DNA of 64,000 nt from Armatimonadota bacterium (GTDB taxonomy: Bacteria > Armatimonadota > UBA5829 > DSUL01). Shown piece by piece: positions 1-8,040 of this stretch. The position numbers were made by a program, and so were the translations under genes. The notes beneath the pieces are model-generated. The model worked only from the letters and a program-made list of their open reading frames with translations. It had not been told where the DNA came from and ran no database searches. The stretch's first letter is position 1; each line of letters starts with the position of its first letter. The stretch spans positions 62,001 through 126,000 of the forward strand of contig AP024674.1 in NCBI GenBank assembly GCA_025998755.1, read 5' to 3'.

Positions 1-630
1 TTTTGGATGCCAGAATACCAGTCCTGGCCCGGCGTCCTCCTGGATGGAGAAAAGATCCAGCTCGCGCCCCAGCTTCCGGTGATCCCGCTTACGGGCCTCC
101 TCCAGACGGCGCAGATGCTCCTCCAGCTCTTCTTCTGAATGGAACGCTGTGCCGTAGATGCGCTGCAGCATGGGGTTGCGGGAGTCGCCCTTCCAGTAGG
201 CCCCCGCAATGGAGAGAAGTTTGAACGCTTTAACCTGCCCGGCGTGCTCCACGTGAGGTCCCCGGCACAGGTCCACGAAATCGCCCTCGCGATACGTGGT
301 GACCTTCTCTCCGTCGGATATCCCCTCCAGGATCTCCAGCTTGTAGGGCTGATCCGCGAACAGCTCGCGGGCCTTATCCCGCGAGATCTCCTCATATTCG
401 AAAGGGCGCGCCTCACGGATGATCTCCCGCATGCGCGCCTCGATCTTCTCCAGATCCTCGGGCGTGAACGGCTCCGGCTTGTCGAAATCGTAATAGAAGC
501 CGTCCTCAATGGCTGGCCCGATGGCGATCTTTACCTCTGGCCAGAGGTCTTTGACAGCGTGCGCCATCACGTGCGCGGCAGAATGCCGCAACGTGCTGAC
601 GGGATAGTCGGAATCGTTGGATCGGGACAT
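1..630 (-). CDS. thrS: Threonyl-tRNA synthetase, N-terminal part (cut by window edge)
   Basis: The enzyme charges tRNA-Thr in the cytoplasm. The visible 210 residues contain the editing-domain zinc/hydrolysis motifs HSAAH near residue 15 and CRGPH further on, plus the segment [16 protein letters not shown] typical of ThrRS. The ATG at 630 is preceded by GAAGAAGAGGAAACC, and an in-frame TAG lies nine codons upstream, so the protein cannot extend further. The usual N-terminal TGS domain of about 60 residues is therefore absent. The catalytic and anticodon domains lie outside the window. The identification is firm; only the N-terminal truncation is odd, and TGS-less ThrRS forms are known. Confidence 0.93.
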   Translation of the reverse strand, partial: MSRSNDSDYPVSTLRHSAAHVMAHAVKDLWPEVKIAIGPAIEDGFYYDFDKPEPFTPEDLEKIEARMREIIREARPFEYEEISRDKARELFADQPYKLEILEGISDGEKVTTYREGDFVDLCRGPHVEHAGQVKAFKLLSIAGAYWKGDSRNPMLQRIYGTAFHSEEELEEHLRRLEEARKRDHRKLGRELDLFSIQEDAGPGLVFWHPK

Positions 631-742
631 GGTTTCCTCTTCTTCTGCTACGCTCTACAAACGCGTCGCCGGGAATTCCCTGTGGCGATCGTGCCGGAGA
701 GTGCGCCGCTGCGGGCGCGGCTCCGCACGTAGAGGTCTCATC

Positions 743-1726
743 TCAACTGTTATACCCCCGGGGATGGTCGCGGTGCCACCGCCACGCTGTCTCCACAATG
801 GTCTCCAGCGTGTTCAGCTGCGGTCTCCAGCCCAGCTCACGGATGGCTTTCTCGCTGCTGCCCACCAGACGGGCCGGGTCTCCCGGGCGTCGCGGTCCCA
901 TCTTCCAGGGCACCTTCAGCCCGGTGACGGACTCCACCGTCCGGATGACCTCTAGCACCGAATAACCGTTGCCGTTGCCCAGGTTGTAGGCTTCGGAGGA
1001 GCCGCCCGCTTCCAGCCGCTCGATGGCCAGCAGATGAGCGTCGGCCAGGTCCGACACGTGGATGTAGTCGCGGATGCAGGTGCCGTCCGGGGTGTCGTAG
1101 TCGTCGCCGAAGACTGTCAGCCCCGGCCGGTGGCCCGCCGCCGCTCCGATGGCCAGCGGGATGAGATGGTGCTCCGGGTCATGGTCTTCCCCGATATCCC
1201 CGGAAGGATGCGCTCCCGCGGCGTTGAAGTAGCGCAGGCTTACCGACTTCAGGCCGTATGCCTTGTCATACCACTTCAACACTTTCTCGAAAAACAGTTT
1301 GCTTTCGCCGTAAGGGTTGGTGGGGTTTTTGGGATGCTCTTCGTCCAGGGGGAGCCGCTCCGGCTCACCGAAGATGGCGCAGGTGGATGAGAAGACCAGG
1401 CGCTTCACTCCGGCTTCCAGCATACAGTCCAGCAAATTCAGGCCGGCCCGCACATTGTTGTCGAAATACTTCTGCGGATTGGCCACGGACTCACCCACTG
1501 CGGCGAATGCGGCAAAGTGCATCACGCCGTCAATGGGGTAGTCGCGAAACACTCCCCGCAGGGCCTCCCGGTCCATCAGATCGGCAATGACGCAGGGCAC
1601 GCCCGGGGCGGCCGCGCGGTGTCCGTAAACCAGATTGTCCAGCAGCACCACGTCGCGCCCGGCTTCCTGCAGGCGACGCACGGCGTGGCTTCCAACGTAT
1701 CCCAGTCCGCCCGTGATCAGCAGCAA
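743..1726 (-). CDS. galE: UDP-glucose 4-epimerase
   Basis: NAD-dependent extended short-chain dehydrogenase that interconverts UDP-glucose and UDP-galactose for surface polysaccharide or the Leloir pathway. The N-terminal Rossmann motif is TGGLGYVGSH, the catalytic pair is YGESK, and the family segment SLRYFNAAGA is present. I chose a TTG start at 1726, because it puts the first residue directly before LLITGG as in most GalE proteins and it follows GGAAGGTGAG. An ATG at 1771 would add 15 residues that look unrelated to the family. The gene lies downstream of no obvious partner and is co-oriented with thrS. Function is firm; the start is less so. Confidence 0.93.
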   Translation of the reverse strand: MLLITGGLGYVGSHAVRRLQEAGRDVVLLDNLVYGHRAAAPGVPCVIADLMDREALRGVFRDYPIDGVMHFAAFAAVGESVANPQKYFDNNVRAGLNLLDCMLEAGVKRLVFSSTCAIFGEPERLPLDEEHPKNPTNPYGESKLFFEKVLKWYDKAYGLKSVSLRYFNAAGAHPSGDIGEDHDPEHHLIPLAIGAAAGHRPGLTVFGDDYDTPDGTCIRDYIHVSDLADAHLLAIERLEAGGSSEAYNLGNGNGYSVLEVIRTVESVTGLKVPWKMGPRRPGDPARLVGSSEKAIRELGWRPQLNTLETIVETAWRWHRDHPRGYNS

Positions 1727-1809
1727 TGGTCTCTCACCTTCCACGGTTTTGCCACGCATTATCCGCCGCATCGGGAACAGCCCGCGCGTGCGTGGCCGTC
1801 ATAATAATG

Positions 1810-1829
1810 GGCATCCCATGGGGGATGCC
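1810..1829. repeat. Perfect hairpin upstream of galE
   Basis: GGCATCCC and GGGATGCC form a perfect 8-bp inverted repeat around a 4-base loop. It lies in the roughly 330-bp gap between divergent galE and the GH130 gene. It has no T-run on either side, so it is more likely a 5' leader structure or protein site than a terminator. No other feature is clear in this gap apart from an AT-richer patch around 1840-1915. Confidence 0.35.
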
Positions 1830-2053
1830 TTCACTTGTCCACGCCAAATTATCACGGATTTGCTGTCAACGCTTTGGCTGAATGCCCGGAGACGTGGAAA
1901 AGATAGTGTAGAATAGGTGGTCCAGGCGCCTGCGTTGCGGTGATTCCCGCCTGACGCTCCTTCCGGGTCCGGGACGTCGCAGCGCCGGGAGGCGAGGGAT
2001 CCGCCTGCAGCACTAATAACCCATATAGAAGAAAGAGGACCCCGGCCGAGCCA

Positions 2054-3013
2054 ATGGAGCCCGCTGAACTCTTCCGAAGATACGATCACAATCCGCTCTT
2101 CACGTTCCGTCAGATGCCCTACCCGTGTCACTCCGTTTTCAATACGGGGGCGACACTGCTGCCGAACGGTGAGACGTTGCTGCTCCTTCGTGTGGAAGAC
2201 CTGGAGGGGCGCTCGCACCTGACCGTCGCACGCAGCGAGGATGGAGTCACGGACTGGCGCATCGAAGACAGGCCTCTTCTGCATCCGGATGACGGAGATC
2301 CCTATGAGGCGTACGGTTGCGAGGATGCCCGGATCACCCGTCTGGAGGAGGAGGATGCCTGGGTCATCGCTTACACGGCCTACTCGCCCTACGGCGCGGG
2401 TGTGGCGCTCGCCAAGACGCGCGACTGGAAGAGCGTCGAGCGCCTGGGGCTGATGCTTGCGCCCAACAACAAGGACGCGGCTGTCTTCCCGCGCAAGATC
2501 CGCGGCAAGTATTGGATGCTTCACCGCCCTGTGGCCGGCTCTCTGGAGCACATCTGGCTGACGGATTCTCCCGACCTGCGGCACTGGGGTTCGCCGTACT
2601 GCATCATCAAGGAGCGGGGCGGTCCTTTCTGGGATGGACGTAAGGTGGGGGCCAATACTCCGCCCATCGAGACGCCCGAGGGATGGCTCATCCTCTACCA
2701 CGGGGTGAAGCAGATGCCCGGTGGCCCCACATACCGGATGGGCGCCGCCCTGCTGGATCTGGAGGATCCGCGGCGGCTCATCTCGCGCCTGCCGCACTGG
2801 ATTCTGGCTCCGCACGAGTGGTATGAGGTAACGGGGGACGTTCCGAATGTCGTCTTCGCCTGCGGGGCCGTGGAGCGGGGCGACGAGATCCATCTGTATT
2901 ACGGCGCGGCGGATACCTACATCTGCCTGGCCTACGCCAAGACGGCGGATCTGCTGGATGCGCTGCTCGCGCACAAGGTCAACTCGCGCATTCCTGCCGG
3001 AGTCAGCTATTGA
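2054..3013 (+). CDS. GH130-family glycoside phosphorylase/hydrolase
   Basis: A 319-residue five-bladed beta-propeller enzyme of the type acting on beta-mannosides, usually by phosphorolysis, occasionally by hydrolysis. Seen in the sequence: YDHNPLF at the N-terminus, FNTGATLLPNGETLLLLRVED, the acidic stretch YGCEDARIT, FPRKIRGKYWMLHRP, and the C-terminal propeller strand LYYGAADTYICLAYA. These match the GH130 (former DUF377) family in order and length. No signal peptide is present, so it acts in the cytoplasm. The ATG follows GAAAGAGGA with long spacing. Nearby galE suggests a general sugar-use context, but the specific substrate cannot be read from the sequence. Confidence 0.88.
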   Translation: MEPAELFRRYDHNPLFTFRQMPYPCHSVFNTGATLLPNGETLLLLRVEDLEGRSHLTVARSEDGVTDWRIEDRPLLHPDDGDPYEAYGCEDARITRLEEEDAWVIAYTAYSPYGAGVALAKTRDWKSVERLGLMLAPNNKDAAVFPRKIRGKYWMLHRPVAGSLEHIWLTDSPDLRHWGSPYCIIKERGGPFWDGRKVGANTPPIETPEGWLILYHGVKQMPGGPTYRMGAALLDLEDPRRLISRLPHWILAPHEWYEVTGDVPNVVFACGAVERGDEIHLYYGAADTYICLAYAKTADLLDALLAHKVNSRIPAGVSY

Positions 3014-3144
3014 AACTGCGGCGCAGCCCGGCGCAGTACGTAAGTCCTATGGTTGCGCCCGGTTGCGATCCGTATAATGCGCTGTGAGGGACGGGGCGCG
3101 ATGCGCCCTCCGCCCCTGCTGAATGCTGATCAGGAGAAGCGCTG

Positions 3145-3333
3145 ATGAAGATTTCCGTCGTTGCAGAGCTGTGCGCCGGGGAGGGCATTTGCGAGCAGGA
3201 CGCCCCGGAGCTTTTTGAGATCGTGGACGGCGTGGCTGTCGCCAAGATGGAAGAGGTGCCGGAGCACCTGCAGGAGGCTGCGCGCAACGCGTGCGCCAAC
3301 TGCCCGACCGAAGCGATCAAGATCGAAGAGTAA
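3145..3333 (+). CDS. Small ferredoxin with one iron-sulfur cluster
   Basis: A 62-residue cytoplasmic electron carrier. The cluster ligands are Cys10 and Cys16 (CAGEGIC) and Cys53 in NCPTEAI; Cys50 is an extra cysteine nearby. The second ligand position is Glu13 rather than Cys, so the protein probably carries a 3Fe-4S cluster, or a 4Fe-4S cluster with a non-Cys ligand as with Asp14 of the Pyrococcus furiosus ferredoxin. CAGGAGAAGC precedes the ATG, and TATAAT at 3073-3078 is a likely -10 box. It stands alone, so its redox partner (often a P450 or a reductase) is not shown. Confidence 0.85.
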   Translation: MKISVVAELCAGEGICEQDAPELFEIVDGVAVAKMEEVPEHLQEAARNACANCPTEAIKIEE

Positions 3334-3438
3334 GCTCTTCGCAAGCTTTTCTGTTCTTCTGATTCTCTCCTTTCCCGGCCCGGACCGGCCCAGCGCCGCC
3401 GGGCCTCATTCTTTGTGCCCTCAAGAGAAAGCAGGATA

Positions 3439-4182
3439 ATGGGTTCTCCGAACGAGTGGCAGCGCTTCTTTGATGTTCACGCGCCACACTATATGGACAA
3501 CGTGTTTGTGCACGGGACCGAGCGGGAAGTTTCGTTTCTTGTAGAAGAGCTAGCTCTGCAGCCAGGCCGGAGCATTCTGGATGTGGGATGCGGGACCGGC
3601 CGCCACTGTGTGGCTCTGGCCAGGCGAGGTTTCCGCGTGACAGGTGTTGATCTTTCTGCGGGAATGCTGCAGCAGGCTCGTGCTGCCGCTCTGGCGGCCG
3701 GAGTCAGTGTGGAGTTGCTGCAGGCCGACGCGTGCACTCTGCCCTTTGAGAACGAGTTCGACGCGGCTATGTGTGTCTGCGAGGGCTCCCTTTGCCTCCT
3801 GGGGAGCCGGGATGATCCGGATGAGCACGACATCCGTATCTTCCGCGGGGTCCACCGTGCGCTCAGAGATGGAGGCCTGTTCCTGATGACAGTGCTGAAC
3901 GGGCTTCGGCTGGCTCGCAAGTGCGCCCCGGAGGATATTGAGAGGGGGCGCATTGACCTTTGGCACATGACTGAGCGAATCGAGGTGGAGGCTGCTTCTG
4001 GCAGTGAAGTGCGCATCAACGAGAGGCAGCGCTACTACGTTCCTCCTGAGTTGCGGCTGCTTCTTCGCTGCTGTGGTTTCGACGTTATCTCCGTGTACGG
4101 GGGAACGGCCGGCAACTGGGGCCGGAGACCCGTAGACCCCGACGAGTTCGAGATAATGGCTGTTGCCCGCAAGTGTGCCTGA
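3439..4182 (+). CDS. Class I SAM-dependent methyltransferase
   Basis: A 247-residue Rossmann-fold methyltransferase. Motif I is LDVGCGTGRH, followed by the acidic motif II GVDLSAGML and the motif III region LQADACTLPF. The C-terminal half has the usual LRDGGLFLMTVLN strand and a substrate domain I cannot assign. I prefer ATG 3439 over a GTG at 3415, because GAGAAAGCAGGA lies just before it and the extra residues add nothing to the fold. Its target (small molecule, protein or RNA) is unknown. A second, unrelated methyltransferase follows at 4297 but has its own promoter. Confidence 0.8.
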   Translation: MGSPNEWQRFFDVHAPHYMDNVFVHGTEREVSFLVEELALQPGRSILDVGCGTGRHCVALARRGFRVTGVDLSAGMLQQARAAALAAGVSVELLQADACTLPFENEFDAAMCVCEGSLCLLGSRDDPDEHDIRIFRGVHRALRDGGLFLMTVLNGLRLARKCAPEDIERGRIDLWHMTERIEVEAASGSEVRINERQRYYVPPELRLLLRCCGFDVISVYGGTAGNWGRRPVDPDEFEIMAVARKCA

Positions 4183-4223
4183 AGGGACTCGATAGCGACT
4201 CGGCCCGGCGCTGTCACGATTGC

Positions 4224-4232
4224 TGATATAAT
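4224..4232 (+). promoter_or_regulatory. Extended -10 promoter for the 4297 gene
   Basis: TGATATAAT is an exact extended -10 element (TGnTATAAT). It lies about 65 bases upstream of the GTG start at 4297. No good -35 box is seen, which fits extended -10 promoters. Confidence 0.5.
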
Positions 4233-4296
4233 CCCGTTGTATCCGGCCGCCGGGGGAGGTCCGGCGCGCCTGGAGTAAGACTGGAGGGCGGCAGGC

Positions 4297-4992
4297 GTGG
4301 CCGAAGAGCGCACGGACGGGATGCAGGCGCACTGGGAGCGGTTCGCGGACGATGACCCGATGTGGTACATCGCCACGTGGAACCGCGACTGGACGGTGGA
4401 GGACTTCTTCGCCTCGGGGAAGGCTATGGTGGACCGCATGATGGCCTGGGCGGAGCCGCTGCTTCCCGGCCGGGACCGGATGCTGGAGATCGGGTGCGGG
4501 CTGGGTCGCACCAGCGTGCACTTTGCGGCCCGTTTCGCCCGTGTGGACGCCATAGACATCTCCGAGAAGATGATTCGCCAGGCCCGCAGCCTGAACACGC
4601 GTGATAACCTCCATTTTGCCCCCGCCAGCGGCAGAGACCTCTCGGAGTTCGAAGACTCTGTGTTTGATATGGTCTACTCCTTCATGGTCTTCCAGCACAT
4701 TCCCGACGCCGCGGTTATCGAGACCTACCTTTCGCAGGTATGCCGCATTCTGAAACCGGGTGGAGTCGCCACCCTGCAGTTTGACACCCGCCCGCAAAAC
4801 CCGCTGATTGAGCTCTACAAGCGTCTCCCCGATCCGCTGTTGCCGCGAAACCACAGACGATTCATCCGCCGGTACCGCAGACGTCCGGAGTGGGTGAGGG
4901 CTGCCTTCGAGCGGCACGGGCTCAACGTGCGGGACGAAGCCGGAGCGGGCACGGAGGAGCATTTCATCCTGGCTCAGAAGCCGGCCGTCTGA
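4297..4992 (+). CDS. Class I SAM-dependent methyltransferase
   Basis: A 231-residue methyltransferase with motif I LEIGCGLGRTSVHFAA, acidic motif II AIDISEKMI, motif III region YSFMVFQHIPD, and the post-motif strand ILKPGGVATLQF. This order matches the UbiE/Methyltransf_11-type fold. The GTG start follows CTGGAGGGCGGCAGGC. The C-terminal VRDEAGAGTEEHFILAQKP forms the last two strands of the sheet. The substrate is not identifiable. It ends 141 bases before the TPP riboswitch and probably forms its own transcript. Confidence 0.8.
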   Translation: MAEERTDGMQAHWERFADDDPMWYIATWNRDWTVEDFFASGKAMVDRMMAWAEPLLPGRDRMLEIGCGLGRTSVHFAARFARVDAIDISEKMIRQARSLNTRDNLHFAPASGRDLSEFEDSVFDMVYSFMVFQHIPDAAVIETYLSQVCRILKPGGVATLQFDTRPQNPLIELYKRLPDPLLPRNHRRFIRRYRRRPEWVRAAFERHGLNVRDEAGAGTEEHFILAQKPAV

Positions 4993-5133
4993 CTTTCGCC
5001 GCCCATCTGCACCTGCCCTGTTGCGAAGAGTGCGCAGCGAGGGTAAATATTGCTATGACAACGACACGGCAGGCCCGCGCCGCCGGTCGTTTGCTCCGCA
5101 GGGGTGAGTCGAGAACCCCACGGAGCTCTCTTC

Positions 5134-5226
5134 GTTCCCGCGGGGGGAGCCGGCGAAGGCCGGCTGAGAGGCCCGGAATATCGGGCGACCCCAGGAACCT
5201 GATCCGGGTAATGCCGGCGTAGGAAC
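5134..5226 (+). promoter_or_regulatory. TPP (thiamine pyrophosphate) riboswitch
   Basis: The THI-element core is clear: GGGGGGAGCC opens the domain, GGCTGAGAGG (CTGAGA at 5164-5169) forms the pyrimidine-sensing arm, and GAACCTGATC (5195-5204) with GGTAATGCCGGCG forms the pyrophosphate-sensing arm. The closing stem P1 is GTTCC (5134-5138) with GGAAC (5222-5226). These elements are near-invariant in the family. TPP binding normally represses thiamine genes. Here the downstream operon is a prepilin-type gene and two YkoE-like transporter genes. A hairpin that buries the first ribosome binding site lies about 125 bases further on. Confidence 0.93.
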
Positions 5227-5351
5227 AGCGGAAAAGCGCGGACTTTCCCCGAACGTCTGCTTCTGGAATCGCGTCTGTCAGCGCCGCTGTACGCAGGACC
5301 CGGCCGGCGGCGCCGTCAGCTTCCCGGCCTCATTATCGGTCGCCGGGATGG

Positions 5352-5378
5352 GGCCTTCCATTCCTTGATGGAGGCGCC
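5352..5378 (+). promoter_or_regulatory. Shine-Dalgarno-sequestering hairpin (likely riboswitch output)
   Basis: CTTCCAT (5355-5361) pairs with ATGGAGG (5368-5374) around a six-base loop, and GGC/GCC extends the stem across one bulged C. The 3' arm holds GGAGG, the ribosome binding site of the ATG at 5384. This fits a translational expression platform for the TPP riboswitch, as is usual in GC-rich bacteria. How the aptamer and this hairpin communicate over about 125 bases is inferred only. Confidence 0.6.
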
Positions 5379-5383
5379 TGACA

Positions 5384-6109
5384 ATGGCAACAGACAGACG
5401 GATGAGAGGCTTCACGCTCATCGAACTCCTGGTGGTGATCGCTATCATTGCGATCCTAGCCGCCATTCTTTTCCCCGTGTTCACCCAAGCCAGGCAGAAG
5501 GCCCTGGAGACCCAGTGCCTCTCCTCAGCCAAGCAGATCGGGACGGCCATCCGCATGTATGTGGACGATCATCATGGAGCCTGGCCGCCGTTGACCGGTT
5601 TCAACGAGAACCCACCGGCCGGTAGGCCGGGGCACATCGGCCCGGAGGTGACCCTGGCTCCTTATGCGAAAAGCAAGGAGCTCTTCCGGTGCCCGGCCGA
5701 CGCCGGGGGGCCGTTCAGTGCTCCGCTCACCTACTGGGAGAAGTATGGCCAGAGCTTCAGCCTGAGCTCCAACTGCTTCTCCTGGCTCCCGGGGCTTTCC
5801 ATCGTCAACGATCAGGATGTCACGGACCCGAGTGGCTGGTTCCGTTTCCCGGTGCGTGTGGTGCGGGACTCGATGTACGAGTACCCCAGCCAGACGCGAA
5901 TCATCCGCGAGATCATGCTGCCGTGGTTCGGACGCGCGGATGATCTGTATGGTCAGAAGCAGTTCTTCCGACGGTGGCATGCCCGCGGGGGGACCATCGT
6001 CTTCGCCGATGGCCACGCCCGGTTTCTGACCAGTGAGCAGGACTACCTTGAGACGTATTATTCGCCGGACGGCAAGAAGACGCGCGACAACCCGGCGGGA
6101 AGCTGGTAG
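5384..6109 (+). CDS. Prepilin-type protein with H-X9-DG motif
   Basis: A 241-residue type IV pilin-like protein. Residues 8-30 carry the prepilin peptidase site and hydrophobic helix ([13 protein letters not shown], then [11 protein letters not shown]), with Glu5 of the mature protein present. The body matches the DUF1559-like secreted family, and near the C-terminus His-9 residues-AspGly ([13 protein letters not shown]) is the H-X9-DG signature. Such proteins are abundant in Armatimonadota and planctomycetes; their role is largely unknown. The gene is first in the TPP riboswitch operon, 13 bases ahead of a YkoE-like gene, which is an unexpected setting. Confidence 0.88.
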   Translation: MATDRRMRGFTLIELLVVIAIIAILAAILFPVFTQARQKALETQCLSSAKQIGTAIRMYVDDHHGAWPPLTGFNENPPAGRPGHIGPEVTLAPYAKSKELFRCPADAGGPFSAPLTYWEKYGQSFSLSSNCFSWLPGLSIVNDQDVTDPSGWFRFPVRVVRDSMYEYPSQTRIIREIMLPWFGRADDLYGQKQFFRRWHARGGTIVFADGHARFLTSEQDYLETYYSPDGKKTRDNPAGSW

Positions 6110-6122
6110 GGAGGGGATTTCC

Positions 6123-6785
6123 GTGGAAAACGCTGCAACAAACAAATCTGGCCGGCAGTCGTCCCTGTGGTTCGGCTGGACTGCCCGGGACTGGGCGGTG
6201 GTCCTGGTATGCGGTGTGGTCTTCGGGTTGATCTACCGCGTTTGGGACGACCTCTACACGGTGATGCTGGTGGAGTGGGGGTGGAATCTCGCCCCCACCA
6301 GCCTGATCAATGGCATGTGGTTTATGGGCGGTTTCGTGCCGGCGGCCATCACCCGCAAGCCGGGCACCTGTCTGTTAGGCGAGTCGCTGGCAGCTCTGGT
6401 TGAGGTGACTGTCGGCCCTTACACGATTGACGTGGGGGACTTCGGGCCGGAGATCTACCGGACGGTATACATCGCCGGCCAGGGCTACCCGGTCTTCAAT
6501 ATGGTGCTGTATGTCGGGATCCTGGAGGGGTTGGCTCCTGAGTATGTCCTGGGCTGGTTCGGCTACCGCCGCTGGGACTGGACGGCGTGGGTGCTGGCGG
6601 GTGCGGCCGGCGGCCTGATCGAGTTCTGCACCGGCATCTGGATGACGCACTACTACGTCTTCGAGAGCACCTGGACGTTCTGGGGGCTGCTGCTCACCTC
6701 GTTGATCGGTGTCGGGGTGATCGGTGGTACCGTGGCATGGGCGGTCGGCCGCATCGTCTGGCGTGGGAAGGAGGAGCGGATATGA
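6123..6785 (+). CDS. YkoE-like ECF transporter S component (HMP/thiamine)
   Basis: A 220-residue membrane protein with about five to six hydrophobic helices. The signature runs VVFGLIYRVW, GMWFMGGFVPAAITRKPG, ESLAALVEV, then ILEGLAPEYVL and GYRRWDWTAW, in the same order as YkoE, the putative hydroxymethylpyrimidine/thiamine-precursor binding subunit of ECF transporters. The GTG start follows GGGAGGGGATTTCC. The upstream TPP riboswitch independently supports a thiamine role. No ATPase or T component gene is nearby, so it may share an energizing module encoded elsewhere. It overlaps the next, paralogous gene by 4 bases (ATGA). Confidence 0.83.
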   Translation: MENAATNKSGRQSSLWFGWTARDWAVVLVCGVVFGLIYRVWDDLYTVMLVEWGWNLAPTSLINGMWFMGGFVPAAITRKPGTCLLGESLAALVEVTVGPYTIDVGDFGPEIYRTVYIAGQGYPVFNMVLYVGILEGLAPEYVLGWFGYRRWDWTAWVLAGAAGGLIEFCTGIWMTHYYVFESTWTFWGLLLTSLIGVGVIGGTVAWAVGRIVWRGKEERI

Positions 6786-7402
6786 TCGGGCAGGCGCAGA
6801 ATAGTGAACTCACGCGGTATGGTCTGCCCCGCTGGCGGGTCGCTGATGTAGTATGGGTGGCTGCAATCGGGATCATCGGAGGGCTGCTCTACCGATTCGT
6901 GTTTCCCGCGGTCAGCGCAGCTTGCGGGTCAGGGGAGATGCAGCCCTGGTCCAGCCTGACAAACGGTGTCTGGATGCTCGCGGGCTTCATTGCTTTGGGA
7001 ATCACCCGCCGGCCCGGATCCATGATCGTCGCGGAGACGCTAGCCGCTCTCCTCTCTGTGCTGCTGTCCGGTCAGACCCACGCGGAGATCGAACTGGCCG
7101 GCAAGACCCGGATGGTGCTGCATCCGCTCGTCTTCACGGGGCTGCTGCAGGGGATGGGTGGCGAGACCATCTTCTGTCTTCTCCGCTATGCGGACTGGCG
7201 TTTTGGAGTATGGCTGATATCCGCCGCAGGATGCGCCTGGTTCAGCTACATCAGCGGGATCTATGTGACCAAGTGCTACGTGCTGTTTCCGGCGACGGTG
7301 CAGGCGGGAATCTTTCTTGGCACGTTCCTGAGCACGGTGATCCTGTGCGCTCTTCCCGCGTGGTGGCTGGGACGCCGCCTGTTTGAGGAGAGCAAGCGTT
7401 AA
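6782..7402 (+). CDS. Second YkoE-like ECF transporter S component
   Basis: A 206-residue membrane protein paralogous to its upstream neighbour. It keeps the family order: GIIGGLLYRFVFP, TNGVWMLAGFIALGITRRPG, ETLAALLSVLLSG, GLLQGMGGETIFCLLRYADW. It differs strongly in the loop between the central helices, so its substrate specificity may differ, for example HMP versus thiamine or thiazole. Translation is coupled to the first copy through the ATGA overlap. Two adjacent S components without ATPase genes suggest either a heterodimer or two specificities using a common ECF module. The family call rests on motif order, not a search. Confidence 0.8.
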   Translation: MIGQAQNSELTRYGLPRWRVADVVWVAAIGIIGGLLYRFVFPAVSAACGSGEMQPWSSLTNGVWMLAGFIALGITRRPGSMIVAETLAALLSVLLSGQTHAEIELAGKTRMVLHPLVFTGLLQGMGGETIFCLLRYADWRFGVWLISAAGCAWFSYISGIYVTKCYVLFPATVQAGIFLGTFLSTVILCALPAWWLGRRLFEESKR

Positions 7403-7413
7403 TTGCAGATTCC

Positions 7414-7442
7414 AGGAGAAGTCTTCGATGAAAGCTTCTCCT
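7414..7442 (+). terminator. Hairpin ending the TPP-riboswitch operon
   Basis: AGGAGAAG (7414-7421) and CTTCTCCT (7435-7442) form a perfect 8-bp stem, extended by CTT/AAG across a bulge. It lies 12 bases after the stop of the second YkoE-like gene. There is no T-run, so it could be a weak terminator or an mRNA 3'-end stabiliser. Confidence 0.4.
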
Positions 7443-7544
7443 GCCTTGCAGAGGCCTGAGGAGGAGTTAGAGTCAATAGCGCCCGGTCCCGCTTCCAACG
7501 TTTCACGTCGCGGGCCGGGCGCATCCGCCTGCAAAGAAAGCTTT

Positions 7545-7760
7545 CTAGCTCGGAGCTGAGCCCTCGTACTCGGCGTCCCAGATAGTCAGGGACGCATCGA
7601 ACAGCCGCACCCGGTGCGGTTCCGACTTGAGCCGGTAGCCGCCGGGCAGGCAGTCCGGCGGTGAGCTGCCCCGGATGTCGTCCAGAATCTCATCCACCGC
7701 ACTCTTCAGTGGACCGTTGAGGTAACGGACATAGACCTTCTCAACCTGTCTGTCAACCAT
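7545..7760 (-). CDS. Small hypothetical protein
   Basis: A 71-residue soluble protein beginning MVDRQVEKVYVRYLNG. It alternates predicted strands and helices (SAVDEILDDIRG, then GGYRLKSEPHRVRLFDASL) in a way that looks coding, but I do not recognise a family. The ATG at 7760 has only a weak ribosome binding site. A possible promoter (TTTCAC, 18 bases, TATTAT) lies near 7945-7975 on this strand. It is convergent with the YkoE-like operon and shares no visible operon. A chance reading frame is possible. Confidence 0.4.
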   Translation of the reverse strand: MVDRQVEKVYVRYLNGPLKSAVDEILDDIRGSSPPDCLPGGYRLKSEPHRVRLFDASLTIWDAEYEGSAPS

Positions 7761-8040
7761 TCCCGCACTCGCTTCGACCTGCCCGCAAGCCGGAGGGCAG
7801 ACCTCAGTGGCAACCCTGCTACGGCGGACGAGCCTAACCCCCGTCCGCTCCCCGCTCATCCGGCAGAGCGGGCGCAATCTGACTGTTCTCCTCCTCCGCG
7901 CTTTCTTTTCGGAGGAAAGCGACTTATCCCCGGAAACAGATAATATCACACAACCGGCGGGCGGTGAAAGAGCCCTCAAACCCCTGTCCGGATGAGCCTG
8001 ACGCCGAGCGGAAAAGAATTTCGGCGAGAGAACACGTTTT

